Shown here: positions 1 to 10,032 of the stretch, piece after piece | Layout: the number at the start of each line of letters is the position of its first letter | Position numbering within the stretch: the stretch's first letter is position 1 | Source: Symbiodinium natans | Taxonomy: Eukaryota > Sar > Dinophyceae > Suessiales > Symbiodiniaceae | Direction: 5' to 3' | NCBI GenBank assembly: GCA_905221605.1 | Contig: CAJNDS010001015.1 | Location: forward strand, 1 to 41,763 | Length of the DNA: 41,763 nucleotides | Translations under genes and position numbers: made by a program | Notes under the pieces: model-generated | The model's database searches: none | Seen by the model: only the letters and a program-made list of their open reading frames with translations | What the model was told of the DNA's origin: nothing

Positions 1-942
1 AAGTCATCCCATAAAGACGAAAAAAGAATAAGAAGAATCGAAGATTCCGAAATGCAAAGAATCAAAAGTGAGACGAACCATCGTTTTAAAAAATATTTTG
101 ATGAGACGAAATATGTTTCAATCTCCTCCAATAATATCCATCGTGTTCAAGGAATAAATTCGATCCATGATCCTGCAAGGGACATCCTACAAGGAATTCG
201 AACGAAAAGAAAATTCATGAATCATTCTTATAAATCCAGGAAGGTTGCAATGGCGTCAGGACATTGGATTTCGATGATCCTCTGGAATCCCCTCTATGAA
301 TCGAAATTCAAATGATCCAGGCATTCCTGAAAAGAAGCCGTCCCATACCGATAACACTCGTCGATCCGATCATTTAAATTAACTAACAAATCCCGAGCCC
401 CTTGTTCAAGATCACCCAAATTCTCAAAAGACGATGGGTTCGAAGCCAAGATTGACCGCCTCGCACCTCGCAACGATGGCTGCGCACGGTGCATCTGTTT
501 CGACATTCTGCGTAGCTGCTAAAATCGTGCGTGATTGCGGGACCGTACAATTCTTCGAATTGCTCGACCATCAAGCAATGCTGCCATGTGGAACACACAG
601 CGTCCGGGCGTTCCATCGCCCCATGGGACTTTCACAGAAGCTAAAAATTTTTCTGGCCTCGCCATCAAACCCACATGTGCCATGTTGAAGTGCTGACGGG
701 CGGGCAGTTAAGGGCACGGTCTTTATCTGCAAGTGAACTGGAAGGTACTTCAAGAACAAGCTCTTCCATTGGACCAGCCAGACAGCATTGAAGGCCATTT
801 CAAAACTCTGGCTAGTGGACAAGGCTCAGTCGGAACATGTCATGGGGCTCACATGTGCTTCCAAGAGAGCGGACGCAGCCAAGACGCTCGAACACGTCTG
901 GCAACGATCCAAGAATGGAAAGAGCGAAACCTGCATGCATAG
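1..942. other. No recognisable gene; AT-rich left end
   Basis: The first ~310 bases are rich in A and GAA/GAATC-type words and carry an 87-codon open frame (52-315, +) of low-complexity, basic composition that I do not recognise. From 310 to 942 the composition becomes mixed and only short overlapping frames are present on both strands. I see no splice-flanked exon, RNA gene or repeat here. Confidence 0.5.
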
Positions 943-1186
943 TTTGGGATTTTGCCGAGGCCTCGCGAGTGCCTCGAAAGGCCTCGAAACCCCATGACTG
1001 AGGCCTCGGGAGGCCTCGGAAGGCCTCGGAAGGCCTCGGAAGGCCTCGAACCCCCGCAAGGTGCGGCCTCAGAGGCCTTGCAATGTCGTGTGCACATGTT
1101 TGCAAAAGTTGCTAGTTTGCGCGACTCCAAATGTGGGGTCGAAAAATCTGAACAATTCGGGCTTCGCGTGCGTGGGCCTTCCCTGT
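943..1186. repeat. Dispersed repeat copy 1 with five AGGCCTCGGN units
   Basis: This block is almost identical to 2506-2728. It starts with TTTGGGATTTTGCCGAGG, runs through five head-to-tail 10-base units (AGGCCTCGGG/A), then a unique part containing CAATGTCGTGTGCACATG and ends near GTGGGCCTTCCCTGT. The unit core GAGGCCTC is its own reverse complement. The two copies differ chiefly in unit number, five here and three in the other, plus one extra base (GCGAGTGCC against GCGAGGCC). Open frames on either strand are by-products of the 10-base period. Confidence 0.9.
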
Positions 1187-2505
1187 GCACGTTTCTCTCA
1201 AGTTGATCATTTCTACAAGCACTTGCGGAGGTCGTGGTTCCCAGTTTTCCGCTTTGAGTGCTTGTCTGTGGGCCCCGAGCAGAAAGCGCGAGATTGAGCC
1301 CAAAATTAGAAGAATTTGCGGCCCCAAAATGGGGCCGCCAAACGGCCCCCATTTGGGGTCGCGGTTTCACAGCCCCCAAATTTAATTCTAAATTGCATTA
1401 CGGGAGCTGGGTCCATTGCGCGGCTCCATTTTTGGGGCCGCGAGACGGCCCCGGTTTTTGGCCCCGAATTTGAGCCCGTGCAACCGGATCTCCTTGGCTG
1501 CGCCCCTCTTTGTCATGCTGCAGTGAGGCAGAACTGCAACTGTGGAGGCCCATCCTGGCGAAGCCAGAATTGCCTGTGTTTTGCGGGCCTGAAACTGGGG
1601 TCGACCAACAGCCCAGTAACTTGGGCTTCGTCCTGGCAAATCCAGCTGAGCTGCAGGTCTTTGTTGGTTTTTCAGTGGATAGGAGTCACGCTTCAAGCTC
1701 TGGGAAGTTGATCGACGTGGTTCCAACGTTTTCTGTGGTTGCGCAGAGTCACCTGCTAGACATTGCAGAATGAAAGCTGTTGGCGGGCTTGTGTTTTGAA
1801 CAGGCTGGTCGTGGGCGTGAAGGTGCTCAAGGAACTCGGGAAATATTGCACCGAACGGCGGCTCTGCACATAGTTTACGTTGCTCGGCGAAGATATTTAA
1901 GCGTGTTGCGCCGGCCCGGAACTTAAGTTGCCGTGCGCCCAATGAAGAAGAAGACATAGGGAAGGCCGACGCCCCCAGCGAAAGCCTTGCGAAGGTCAGT
2001 TTGTCTTTTCCATTGAAGGGCATGTTGAGGTTTAAATGGTCAGGAGCGTTCGCGTGGCTTGCACGCAACATCATCTTTGAGCCTCAGACTTTGCTGAAGG
2101 TTTTGAAGTTGAACAGGGCGCGATATAGTTTGCTTGCCCGCTGGAGACCAACATCAGCTTGCAATGTCATGCCCTCTTCTCATGCCCGTCGAAATCTTTG
2201 AAAGCTCAGGATCATCGAGGCTTCTTTCGAGGCCCGTCGAGAAGTCTGAAATCAAAACTTGCGGCAGCCAGAATGGCTTGCAGGATCATCTTAAGCGTTC
2301 GAGGCCCCTTCGAGGTCCGTCGTGATGTTTTGAGTAGAGAATGAAGAGGACTTGGAGCCAGCTGCGGCTTAAAATTCTTTTCACATATGCTCCGAAAGAA
2401 GAGAGGTAGCCAGGGTTCGTCCGGGCTCGAGGCCTCGGGGGACCCCTTTAATAGTATTATAAGCCCGGGTCCCCGGGGCCTCGTAATCTTGCAAGCTAAA
2501 GGGGT
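1187..2505. other. Spacer between the two repeat copies; GC-rich inverted repeats
   Basis: No gene is recognised. At 1318-1338 GCGGCCCC and GGGGCCGC face each other across a five-base loop (AAAAT), and related GGCCCC/GGGGCC words recur to about 1470, so this part can fold into several hairpins. A 228-codon frame on the - strand (1388-2074) has mixed composition, no family resemblance and overlaps competing frames. Around 2214-2330 and 2420-2490 further CGAGGCC words occur, relatives of the 10-base unit in the flanking repeats. Confidence 0.5.
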
Positions 2506-2728
2506 TTTGGGATTTTGCCGAGGCCTCGCGAGGCCTCGAAAGGCCTCGAAACCCCATGACTGAGGCCTCGGGAGGCCTCGGAAGGCCTCGAACCCCCGCA
2601 AGGTGCGGCCTCAGAGGCCTTGCAATGTCGTGTGCACATGTTTGCAAAAGTTGCTAGTTTGCGCGACTCCAAATGTGGGGTCGAAAAATCTGAACAATTC
2701 GGGCTTCGCGTGCGTGGGCCTCCCCTGT
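2506..2728. repeat. Dispersed repeat copy 2 with three AGGCCTCGGN units
   Basis: Second copy of the block at 943-1186, in the same orientation and about 1.56 kb downstream. It keeps the TTTGGGATTTTGCC start and the CAATGTCGTGTGCACATG interior but holds only three 10-base palindromic units. The sequence outside these bounds is unrelated between the copies, so this looks like a dispersed element and not a duplication of a larger segment. Confidence 0.9.
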
Positions 2729-3980
2729 ACAAGCTTTGCAGGGCACGGTTCCCACACAACATGCCACTTGCGTCCCGATTCCTTGTGCAACACAGACGAG
2801 TCATCTGAGTTTGGAGCATAGCGTGTCCTGATGTTCCTGCGCACGATGGTGTTGATGTTGGAACGCAGATGGTGGCCGTGGATCCACAGGACGTGATGCC
2901 ACATCGGCGCCTGCATTGGGTTTACCCGTGCAGACACTGTCTACACCTCCCTCTTCAATGCAAAGGGAAGTAGGCGACATAGCATTGTGTAGTCAGAAGA
3001 AAATAAGGGTGCGCCAGCCGTATAAGGAATTTCGACCAAACATGGAAATGTCTGTACACCTTCGCGAAGCATGCTCTGCGGAAGACCGATAGAAAGTTGC
3101 GTGGGGAATTGGCCAAGAAGACCAAGAAGTTGGACTCGCAAGTTAGTGGGAACCGCAGGAAGATTTCCGACTGGGACACGGGTCATGAACAAATATCTAG
3201 TACTTGTGCATGTATATATGTTTATGCACATGTATACATGCATATGTATTACATTTTATTTCAATATATTGCACATATAAGATTATATATTTATATATAT
3301 ATGTATCCGTCGAGGCCTCGGACCGAAGGTGTTTAGGTTGTAAGTACAGAAGCCCCCCATAATCCCCAAAGCCAACCACATGTTGGCCCGTTGTTGCCTG
3401 GAATGGAAACATATCTTCAAAAAAAATACAGACATGTGTAGAAAAATCGTGCCGGACGAACCTAGAACAATTGGGCCTGGTACACCTCCATCCATCCGTA
3501 TCTGGCCTCTTGGCGGTCGCGTCGCATGAGCTCAGATTTGCGGATTTGGTTTTTTGAATTACAAACTACTTTGTCTTCTGTGCTTTTTCAAATGACGGCT
3601 CGGCTGTTTTTTTCTCTTTCTCGAAATCTCTCCCGACTGAACCTTTATTACAATGGGGTTAAGTAAAAGTCCAATATTTTTTTATTCATGAATTTTACGT
3701 GTCAATAAAAAATTGTATGGTTTACTTACGCGCGCTGAGAACATCATTGCGGGGTTATGTTATGGCCTTTCTGCAGCGTTGAAATAAATTTACTCTGTTT
3801 TATATTATTAATATATTGTGGACACGTCGCAGAAAGTCAGACTTTACAACGCATTTTCCCGACTTTACCCCTTAAAACGCGACATCACAGAATCCGCTGC
3901 AAACATAAAGTCCAACAAGTCTGAAAAAAGAAAAAACCTAAGAAGTTTTCTTGAAAACACATTGGACTTTGCGATTTATC
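2729..3980. other. Non-coding stretch with TA-rich core
   Basis: No exon-like segment is recognised. The interval 3190-3310 is rich in ATGTATA/TATATA words, and 3540-3800 is AT-rich. At 3861-3880 the sequence CTTTACCCCTTAAAACGC is a shortened reverse-strand relative of the three-copy repeat that begins at 3981. Confidence 0.5.
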
Positions 3981-4145
3981 GCGTTCTAAGGGGAACTGGA
4001 CCATAAAGTTGGCATTGTGGTACATCGCGGACTTTATGAAATGCTGCGTTCTAAGGGGAATTCGACCATAAAGTTGGTTTCTCTTCGCATCTTCCACTGC
4101 ATGACATAATGCGCCGGTTCTAAGGTAAATTCACCATAAATTTGG
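3981..4145. repeat. Three spaced copies of a 32-base repeat
   Basis: Copies lie at 3981-4012, 4046-4077 and 4114-4145, spaced 65 and 68 bases. The shared core is GTTCTAAGGGGAA, then a variable pair, then ACCATAAAGTTGG. The first two copies differ by about three bases and the third is more diverged. The ~34-base intervals between copies are not conserved. An inverted, shortened relative lies upstream at 3861-3880. No reading frame is maintained, so this is a non-coding minisatellite or part of an unidentified element. Confidence 0.8.
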
Positions 4146-4557
4146 CCCTTTTCGCATTGTCCGTTTGTTGGCTTGCTGCGCTTTTCGGAAGACCCAAACC
4201 TCTACCGTTCCAAATGGAATTACAAGTCTCTGCTCCACTTCTGTATTTTTGAAGAAGTGGAAACTTTTCAAGTTTTTAATTTTGGGAACAAACAAGAAGG
4301 AGAGAAATGGAATTTAGATCAATTTCTACTTCTTTGATTTTAAATAAGCTCTTAAGGAATTCCAACTTTGTAACTCAAAAATGTTTCGACACAGCATGGT
4401 CGGCGTTTTTCTTGTCAATAAGCCATTGTTTGGTCAAGGCACGTCCAGGGCGAAGGCCGCGGCGTGTCTCACGGGCGGCGCAAGCCAAGGGTATGGCGCT
4501 TCCCGAAATGTCAGAGTTGCCTGCGATGGCACAGCTCGCTCGCTCAGCGTTTAAGAA

Positions 4558-4845
4558 GTAGTAGTGGTCGTGGTAGTGGTAGTGGTTAGTGGTTCGTGGT
4601 TTGTTGTTAGTGGTAGTGGATGTGGTTGGTGGTTAGTGGTTGGTGGTCAGTAGTTTGTGGTACGTGGTTCGCGGTTAGGTGTCAGCCGTTAGTGGTTAGT
4701 CATTGGTGGGTCGTCGTTAGTGGTTAGTGGTGGTCGTCGTGGTCGTCGTGGTCGTCGTGGTCGTCGTGGTCGTCGTGTTCGTGGTCGTGGTCGTGGTCGT
4801 AGTAGGGTAGCGGTAGCGGTAGCGGTAGTGGCAGCGGTAGTTGAG
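4558..4845. repeat. GTGGTN / GTCGTG / GGTAGC simple-repeat tract
   Basis: Nearly 290 bases of imperfect GTGGT and TAGTGGT words pass into a purer GTCGTG run (about 4734-4800) and finish with GGTAGC units. The + strand is almost free of C outside the GTCGTG block. No coding role is evident. Confidence 0.9.
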
Positions 4846-4861
4846 GGCCCCCCCTCGTAAT

Positions 4862-5160
4862 GGTACTGGGGGGGGGGGGGGCTACTTTGAGTGCCACTTA
4901 TTTCCGGGACCTATTTTGTCAGGGTGGGGGGGGGGAAGAAATAGGTACCGGAGTGGTGCCTGGGAGTCGGCTGGGCACGACGCGGCTCCTGGAAGTGTTG
5001 GATCCTTTTTGTAGCGCGTGCATCTTCAGAACCTGTGCTCATGTCAGAGTGGTCCCCCCCCCCCCAACATAAAAAAAAAAACGGAAAAGGTACGGGTACC
5101 TATTTTTTAGGGGGGGAGGGGGGGGGGACTCCCCCCCCCCCTCGAAGGGGTGGCCCTGGT
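4862..5160. repeat. Homopolymer-rich G/C tract with perfect hairpin
   Basis: Runs of G occur at 4868-4881, 4926-4935 and 5110-5127, runs of C at 5054-5065 and 5131-5141, and an A run at 5071-5081. At 5116-5143 GA plus ten G pairs with ten C plus TC across a four-base loop. Two related segments, ACCTATTTTGTCAGGGTGG (about 4910) and ACCTATTTTTTAGGGGG (about 5097), each near a GGTAC word, suggest that a unit of about 190 bases was duplicated. Confidence 0.85.
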
Positions 5161-5224
5161 AGTTGTAGTGCATATACTTCTTGTTCGAGATGTCAAATAT
5201 CTTCCACCCCCCTCGTCTCTTGCT

Positions 5225-5565
5225 TTTCTTGTGTTTCATGCTTCGAGAGTTGAGAGTATTCTTCACGAATCGGAGTCGTAGAAGAGGTGGTCGCAGAGAT
5301 CGTTTCAAAATTCCACACCCTTTTATTTCTTGTGTTTCATTCTTCGAGAATCGGAGTTAGGAGAAGTGGTGGTAGAAAAAACGAATTATTCCAATTCCAC
5401 CCGCTCACGTCTCTTGTTTTGTTTCTTGTGTTTCATTCTTCGAGAATTAGAGAGGTGGCTAGTATTCTCCAAGAGTCGTAGGAGACGCGGTCGCAGAGAA
5501 TTATTATAAATTCCACCACCCCCAGTTTTTTGTTTTGTTTCTTGTGTTTCATTCTTCGAGAATCG
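5225..5565. repeat. ~100-base imperfect tandem repeat
   Basis: Four units start with TTTCTTGTGTTTCATTCTTC (first one slightly changed) near 5227, 5325, 5421 and 5537. Each continues with GAGAAT(C/T)GGAG-like sequence, and two carry a GGTCGCAGAGA segment. Spacing is roughly 95-115 bases, and the last unit is cut short after GAGAATCG. No open frame is maintained across units. Confidence 0.85.
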
Positions 5566-5716
5566 TCAGAAGTTTAAACAGCTTTCGCCCGTGTTTCGTT
5601 TCAAATTTTTAGTTTGCTCATAGGTTATTGAATAGGTCACGACCAGCAAGTTCTGGCACTCACGGGAACATGCGACAGCATGCGACAGCCCGCGCGCTGG
5701 TCTGTATGAGCTCCAC

Positions 5717-5998
5717 TCATTTCGCAAAGCAAAATTCGTATCTATTTCCCACATACCCCATAAAAAACGCACGTGCAAGTTGGCATCTCGCTGAGCGGAA
5801 CTGTTGGAACACCTCGGGAACGCCTTCCGCCTCAAAATTGGCCGTACTGTAAGTATGCCGATTAAAAGCGTGGGTCGGCCCATCTGGCCGCATGTGTGTG
5901 TAAACGGTAACAAACATCGGTGATGGTTTGCGTACTCCGTTTGGGTTTGGGCGAAAGACTTGCAACAAAAACTTGCATAGGGGCTTCTTCTTGCACAT
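5717..5998 (-). CDS. Unidentified ORF, 93 codons, possible exon
   Basis: I do not recognise this protein. The frame has a balanced composition with no low-complexity stretch: a basic, proline-containing first part (VFRPNPNGVRKPSP), then a histidine/aromatic-rich centre and a mixed acidic/hydrophobic end, closing at a stop. An overlapping - strand frame (5566-6126, 186 codons) is longer but has a less protein-like composition. No splice sites can be firmly assigned. It could be an exon of a spliced gene or chance. Confidence 0.25.
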   Translation of the reverse strand: MCKKKPLCKFLLQVFRPNPNGVRKPSPMFVTVYTHMRPDGPTHAFNRHTYSTANFEAEGVPEVFQQFRSARCQLARAFFMGYVGNRYEFCFAK

Positions 5999-6205
5999 AA
6001 CCTGTTCTTACAACGGTGGTCGAAACGTCGGCGGCCGATTTGACTCGAAGTTCCGCTGGATTGCCAATGACTGCATGAATGAACGAACGTAAAATGCAAT
6101 TGTGCAGGAAAGGTTCGCATTCTCAACGTTCAAGTTTGATTCTGGCTTCAATCATGAATACTTGCTTACGTTCAACCGCACTGGAACCCACTGCCGCAAC
6201 CAGGC

Positions 6206-6640
6206 TTGGAAATGCTGGGTTCTGCATGGGCGTTGGGAGAGCACAAACGGAAGTGCAACATTGTAAGATCACTCGTAGTTTTCAAAATGGTAGCACCAGC
6301 TGCGTGCCTCCACCATGGAAATGTGCAGAAATTCATGATGCCATTTCAGGCCCGAAAGGGCTGTTTCAAGGCCGCAGTCGGGCCCCGCACCACCGTCAGT
6401 TTGGCGGGCTTGGCGGGGCTTGGCAGGCTGGGTTTGACAGCTGTCGGCATTGTCGGTGTGTCTGTATTTTTGAGACGCAAGACTGATGATGTTCCTCAAA
6501 AGCTTGATGCTGCACAGATGGCCTGTCATCTGCCCCTGATGGCTGGCAGTGCGCCAAGACGCATTGCATCACGCTTCCAGGCACGTGTTTGGTTTGTTGC
6601 CCCAGTTTCCGGTTTCAATGCTAACTTGAAAGGTATGTAG
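6206..6640 (+). CDS. Unidentified ORF with one predicted membrane segment
   Basis: Family unknown. The frame is 144 codons long. Residues about 55-80 form a glycine/leucine/valine-rich hydrophobic stretch (GRLGLTAVGIVGVSVF) closed by basic residues (LRRK), which would suit a single membrane-spanning helix. The N-terminal part carries scattered basic residues. The exon-like segments at 6852 and 6961 follow on the same strand and might belong to the same gene, but no splice path joining them keeps frame. It may be a decayed gene. Confidence 0.3.
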   Translation: MEMLGSAWALGEHKRKCNIVRSLVVFKMVAPAACLHHGNVQKFMMPFQARKGCFKAAVGPRTTVSLAGLAGLGRLGLTAVGIVGVSVFLRRKTDDVPQKLDAAQMACHLPLMAGSAPRRIASRFQARVWFVAPVSGFNANLKGM

Positions 6641-6851
6641 CGTGGAAACGGCGCATATGGGATGTCCAGTGACTCCGAGCAGGTAATGTGGTTGGCGGTC
6701 CTCATGCAACGAAGTATTGCAATGGATGCCAGTGACGCCCGTGCACAGCACCAGGAGATGATTCGGTATGACAGATGCTTTCTAATTTTGGTTGTCAGGT
6801 TGTGAGTTGTTTCAGAGTTGTCGTTATTGTGTCCAATTGTGTGCAATGCAG

Positions 6852-6914
6852 GACATTGACGTGAACTATGTCACGGAAATGCTGGACAAGCTGGAGGTTG
6901 AGTTGTTCAAACGC
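6852..6914 (+). CDS. Exon-like 21-codon segment, coiled-coil character
   Basis: Directly after an acceptor-like GTGTGCAATGCAG, an open segment encodes a heptad-like charged/hydrophobic helix (VTEMLDKLEVELFKR) followed by TGA. The composition is strongly protein-like and starts exactly at the AG. A donor that would join it to the next island at 6961 in frame is not visible, so it is either the end of a gene or a broken exon. Function unknown. Confidence 0.3.
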
Positions 6915-6960
6915 TGAAGCAATGCATTGCTGTCAACATGGACATGATTTTGCTGAGCAG

Positions 6961-7065
6961 GTCTTTATCAAGAAGCAGAGTTATGTCACACACGAGCATT
7001 TCAACAGCGAGTTGAAACGGCTCCGGGGAACAATGGCAACGTTGGACGATTCTTGGCACGTGTAG
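6961..7065 (+). CDS. Exon-like 34-codon segment after TTTTGCTGAGCAG
   Basis: Starts after an acceptor-like TTTTGCTGAGCAG and reads about 34 codons to a TAG. It encodes a charged helical stretch (THEHFNSELKRLRGTMATL). It lies 46 bases after the 6852-6914 segment and in a different phase. The 46-base gap has no GT, GC or GA donor at the right place, so the pair may be a frameshifted pseudogene. No family recognised. Confidence 0.28.
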   Translation, partial: VFIKKQSYVTHEHFNSELKRLRGTMATLDDSWHV

Positions 7066-8224
7066 TGTTGCCGACAACAGAATTCTCATTTTGTTTTATG
7101 TTTTTTTGCTGTCAAGCAGCCCCCTTAGGATTCAGCAGATCTCAAAATCCTCCAGGGCGTGGTGAAGGGCACTGAGATGGAAAGGCAACATTATTTGGTC
7201 AAACACTCTGAGCGTGCAGGTGGTTCATTTTTTGCCATGATGCTTCTTGTAGCAGGATGGAGGCCGAAGCAGCTTCTTTGGAAGCTGTGCAGTACTATCA
7301 TACCGTGCGTGCCGCGTCGGGATCCACAGGCGGGGTCCTAAGCTGTTTTCAACCTTAGAGCACGGATGTCAGCTGGTTTACCAATCGACTTTTGAAGAGG
7401 TGGGGCCCCAAGCTGTGACTTTCTGACGTGTGGGAATCACGCAGTTTGCAAGCCTGGAACTAAGAGAATCAGGTGTGGTCTCTGAATCACCGCCACCTGC
7501 ACAAAAATCCGATGTCAGGTCTGAGCATGACAGAGCCTTCTGTGAATGCGTGCCTTGACGGCAGGAATCAAATTAGGCATCTTGTGTTTGGCAAACCTTG
7601 GCATCTTTACCGAAATTGCGGTCTCGGTTCCGAGGTTCCCTGCTTTAGTGGGGATGGCTTCACATGTCGGCCCTCCAAGTGCACTGCAGACGTTGTATAT
7701 TCTCCACAGTTTCTTGAATGCAGCTAGGTGCACCTGGCAACACCTAGCAGCCTAACAATCCTGTAACATGAACGTCCTTATTGGTCCGAGGCTTATCGTC
7801 CCTTATTCATCAAGCGGAACCAAGCCGGACCCAGTCATGGCCCGCGATGTTAGCCGGAGGCTTTTGATTGACAAGTGCCGCGAGTGAGTGGATTCAAGCA
7901 AGATTTTTCTTGGCAGTTGCTGATGGTTGTCCAAGGTCTGTCTCTCATTGGACGAGATGGCTCCTCGTCCTACAACTGAAATCCTAGCAAAGTGCTGGTT
8001 TGGTTTTCCAGATAAGACCGGACCAAGACGTTGTGACTATAGCTTATGCCGTCACCAATCGCATACCAAGCGCCACTAGGCTTGGTGGTGGCCATTCGAG
8101 ATGAGAGCCTTGGCTCTACGTGGATAGGCAGTTCAGGGACAAGTTTATATGCCCAAAATGCGAATCGTTTAATTTAAGCACGCAGCATACGATTTTGTTT
8201 TTCAAGTTTTGTTTGTTTTTGCAG
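7066..8224. other. No convincing gene; several short frames
   Basis: Short + strand frames at 7159-7341 and 7473-7755 have mixed and partly hydrophobic composition but overlap equally long frames in other phases and lack splice signals I can defend. The interval 7760-8160 holds only stops and a minor inverted word pair around ACCAAGC/GCTTGGT. A pyrimidine tract followed by GCAG ends at 8224 and introduces the next exon candidate. Confidence 0.4.
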
Positions 8225-8693
8225 ACATCAAAGTCAGGCAGCGTGGAAATCAGGGCTTCCTTAGCATTGGACGGGTGAAGTCCAGCGAGATTATGTGGGG
8301 AGAGTGGAAACTCTTCTCTTCAAAGTCCCAGGCCTTTGAGCCCACAGTGGCTTCTCGGCCAGCTGGTTTCAGCTACAATTCAGCATGTTTAATGCAGACC
8401 AAGCGCGCCATGTGTCCGCCTTCCTGGCATCTCTGGGCAATGTTAAGGTTGGAATTGGTGAACGCATGCTTATCGCATACAGAGATTCGGAGGAAAAAGG
8501 CGCAGGCAGACGAAACAAGACATGTGACGTTGTCAATACCTTCCTGCCCTGTATGCTTCTGACCTTGATACGTCTGACCCAAGACGATGGCATTCAAGCA
8601 GGTTATCTGGTGAGCGGTCAGCTCGACAGCACAGACCTCACCGGCTTCAAGGACGCGTTCTTATTGTTTGAGCCGCTCTATCCATTGCCGTGA
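8225..8693 (+). CDS. Two-exon candidate gene of unknown function
   Basis: A T-rich tract ending in TTTTTGCAG precedes an exon at 8225-8274 (IKVRQRGNQGFLSIGR). A GTGAAG donor then defines a 98-base intron ending in GGTTTCAG at 8372. The second exon, 8373-8693, continues in phase with about 106 codons to TGA and contains VSAFLASLGNVKVGIGERM and a neutral C-terminal part. The splice is phase 0 and keeps frame, which supports the model. Reading through instead would give an alternative 117-codon frame (8209-8562). No domain family recognised. Further upstream exons are not found, so the start is unknown. Confidence 0.38.
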
Positions 8694-9538
8694 CGCCATG
8701 CACTTGACGCCACCTTTCCTGGAGATGCCATTTGCTTTGGAGCGTTGTCAGGTAGAGATCGGGCAGCCGTACTTGTTGCACAAGAGGTTGCAGCAGTTTC
8801 TAGTTTGCAGTGATCCCACATCCCCAGCAACCCAAAGCCCGTGTCAGAGCTCATCCGGCAAAGGGACGGTTAAGACCAGGTTTTGCAAGATAAGGCATCA
8901 TACTGAGCGAATCATTAAAGCCCAGATGAGGCGAGTTGCGCTGGTGGCATTGTCAGCTTCTCGTGCAGTATGTCTGCATTCAGCTGTCAGTGACAAGGCT
9001 GCAGGCGCGATCACCGCAAGCTGATGTTGACTTGGACTACGTACTTTATGCTTTGTGTTCTTGAGGAGTTTGTCTTGGAGTCGCTGTTAAGCCAATACCC
9101 CATTTTGATACTTCGTTCTGGCGGGAACTAGGCATGTTTGCAGAATGAGCTCAGGACATCGAAACAAGACACAAGCTCGAGTGTTTGTGGTGTTGCTTTT
9201 GTTGGAGGAAAACAAAGAATGCCGCTTGCCAGGCAACGCTGTGCTTGTACAAGTACACGCAGGAGGTCTCAGCTTACTTGGTAAATATCATTTTGGAGCT
9301 TCTATGCAGCAGTGGAAGACTGTGTGCCATGGAGTTTTGTATGCATAGGAACAAGGTTTGTGCGAGTTTGGTTCCGAGTTCCAGCAAAGGGCGAGGCTCC
9401 GATTTCTCACATCGCTTCAACGAAGCTGAGCGAGGACTTCACGTGCGCATGCCCTTGTTTGCCCTTGTTTTGCACACCGTGGCATGTTCGGAAATAGGCC
9501 ACTTGCCATAGATTGCCATAGCAAGTGCTTGTGGCAGG
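8694..9538. other. No convincing gene
   Basis: Open frames at 8668-9024 and 9145-9511 on the + strand are 60-118 codons long with unremarkable composition, and overlap each other in different phases. No splice-flanked segment stands out and no repeat is visible. Confidence 0.35.
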
Positions 9539-9539
9539 A

Positions 9540-9950
9540 TTCTTTTGTGGTCGCCTACCGTCAGCAACCTCCAGATAGCCACGAGATTGGCCTCACATCC
9601 AAGGATGTCAAACAATTCCCGCAGCACATCGCAGATATCACAGCACTGTGTTTTTTTCTGATGGTGCATGCTGCATGTCCCAACCATTCCCAACCCACAC
9701 TTACCGTGTTCGTTCTTTGGAAGGAGCTATCTGCTACGTGGATGAGAGTTTCCGATGCTGGGCAAGTATGGATGCCACCCTTGATAGCACTTGATCATCA
9801 TGTTGCCATCTGTTGCAGTCTCCCAAGCCAGCCCATGTGCACGAAAGCAAGGATGATGATTTTCTCATCGTGAGCCCTCATCAGTTTACGCTGGAGCCAG
9901 AGCGTCCAGACATGTATGGCCGGGACATTGTGGTGGACCCAGAATGCGCA
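9540..9950 (+). CDS. Exon-like islands with acidic segment, unknown function
   Basis: Two protein-like stretches lie here. About 9540-9650 encodes AYRQQPPDSHEIGLTSKDVK and continues hydrophobic. At 9819, right after CATCTGTTGCAG, a different phase encodes an acidic stretch (HESKDDDFLIVSPHQF, then EPERPDMYGRDIVVDPE) to about 9950. The second has the clean start of an internal exon. The join between them and the downstream donor are not resolved. I recognise no family. Confidence 0.3.
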
Positions 9951-10032
9951 GTAATGCTCGTTTTTGCAGGAAGTCATCTTGGATGCGAAAGGGCCGCGTT
10001 GACGAGAATGGGTGTGCAGATAGCTATTCGAC

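Noticed and set aside
849-1379. 176-codon - strand ORF (and its partner at 2496-2819)
   Set aside because: It spans the AGGCCTCGGA units and the shared repeat body. Similarity between the two is explained by the DNA repeat, not by protein conservation.
4421-4440. AGCCATTGTTTGGTCAAG, similar to the spliced leader
   Set aside because: It needs three indels to match, so it is likely chance.
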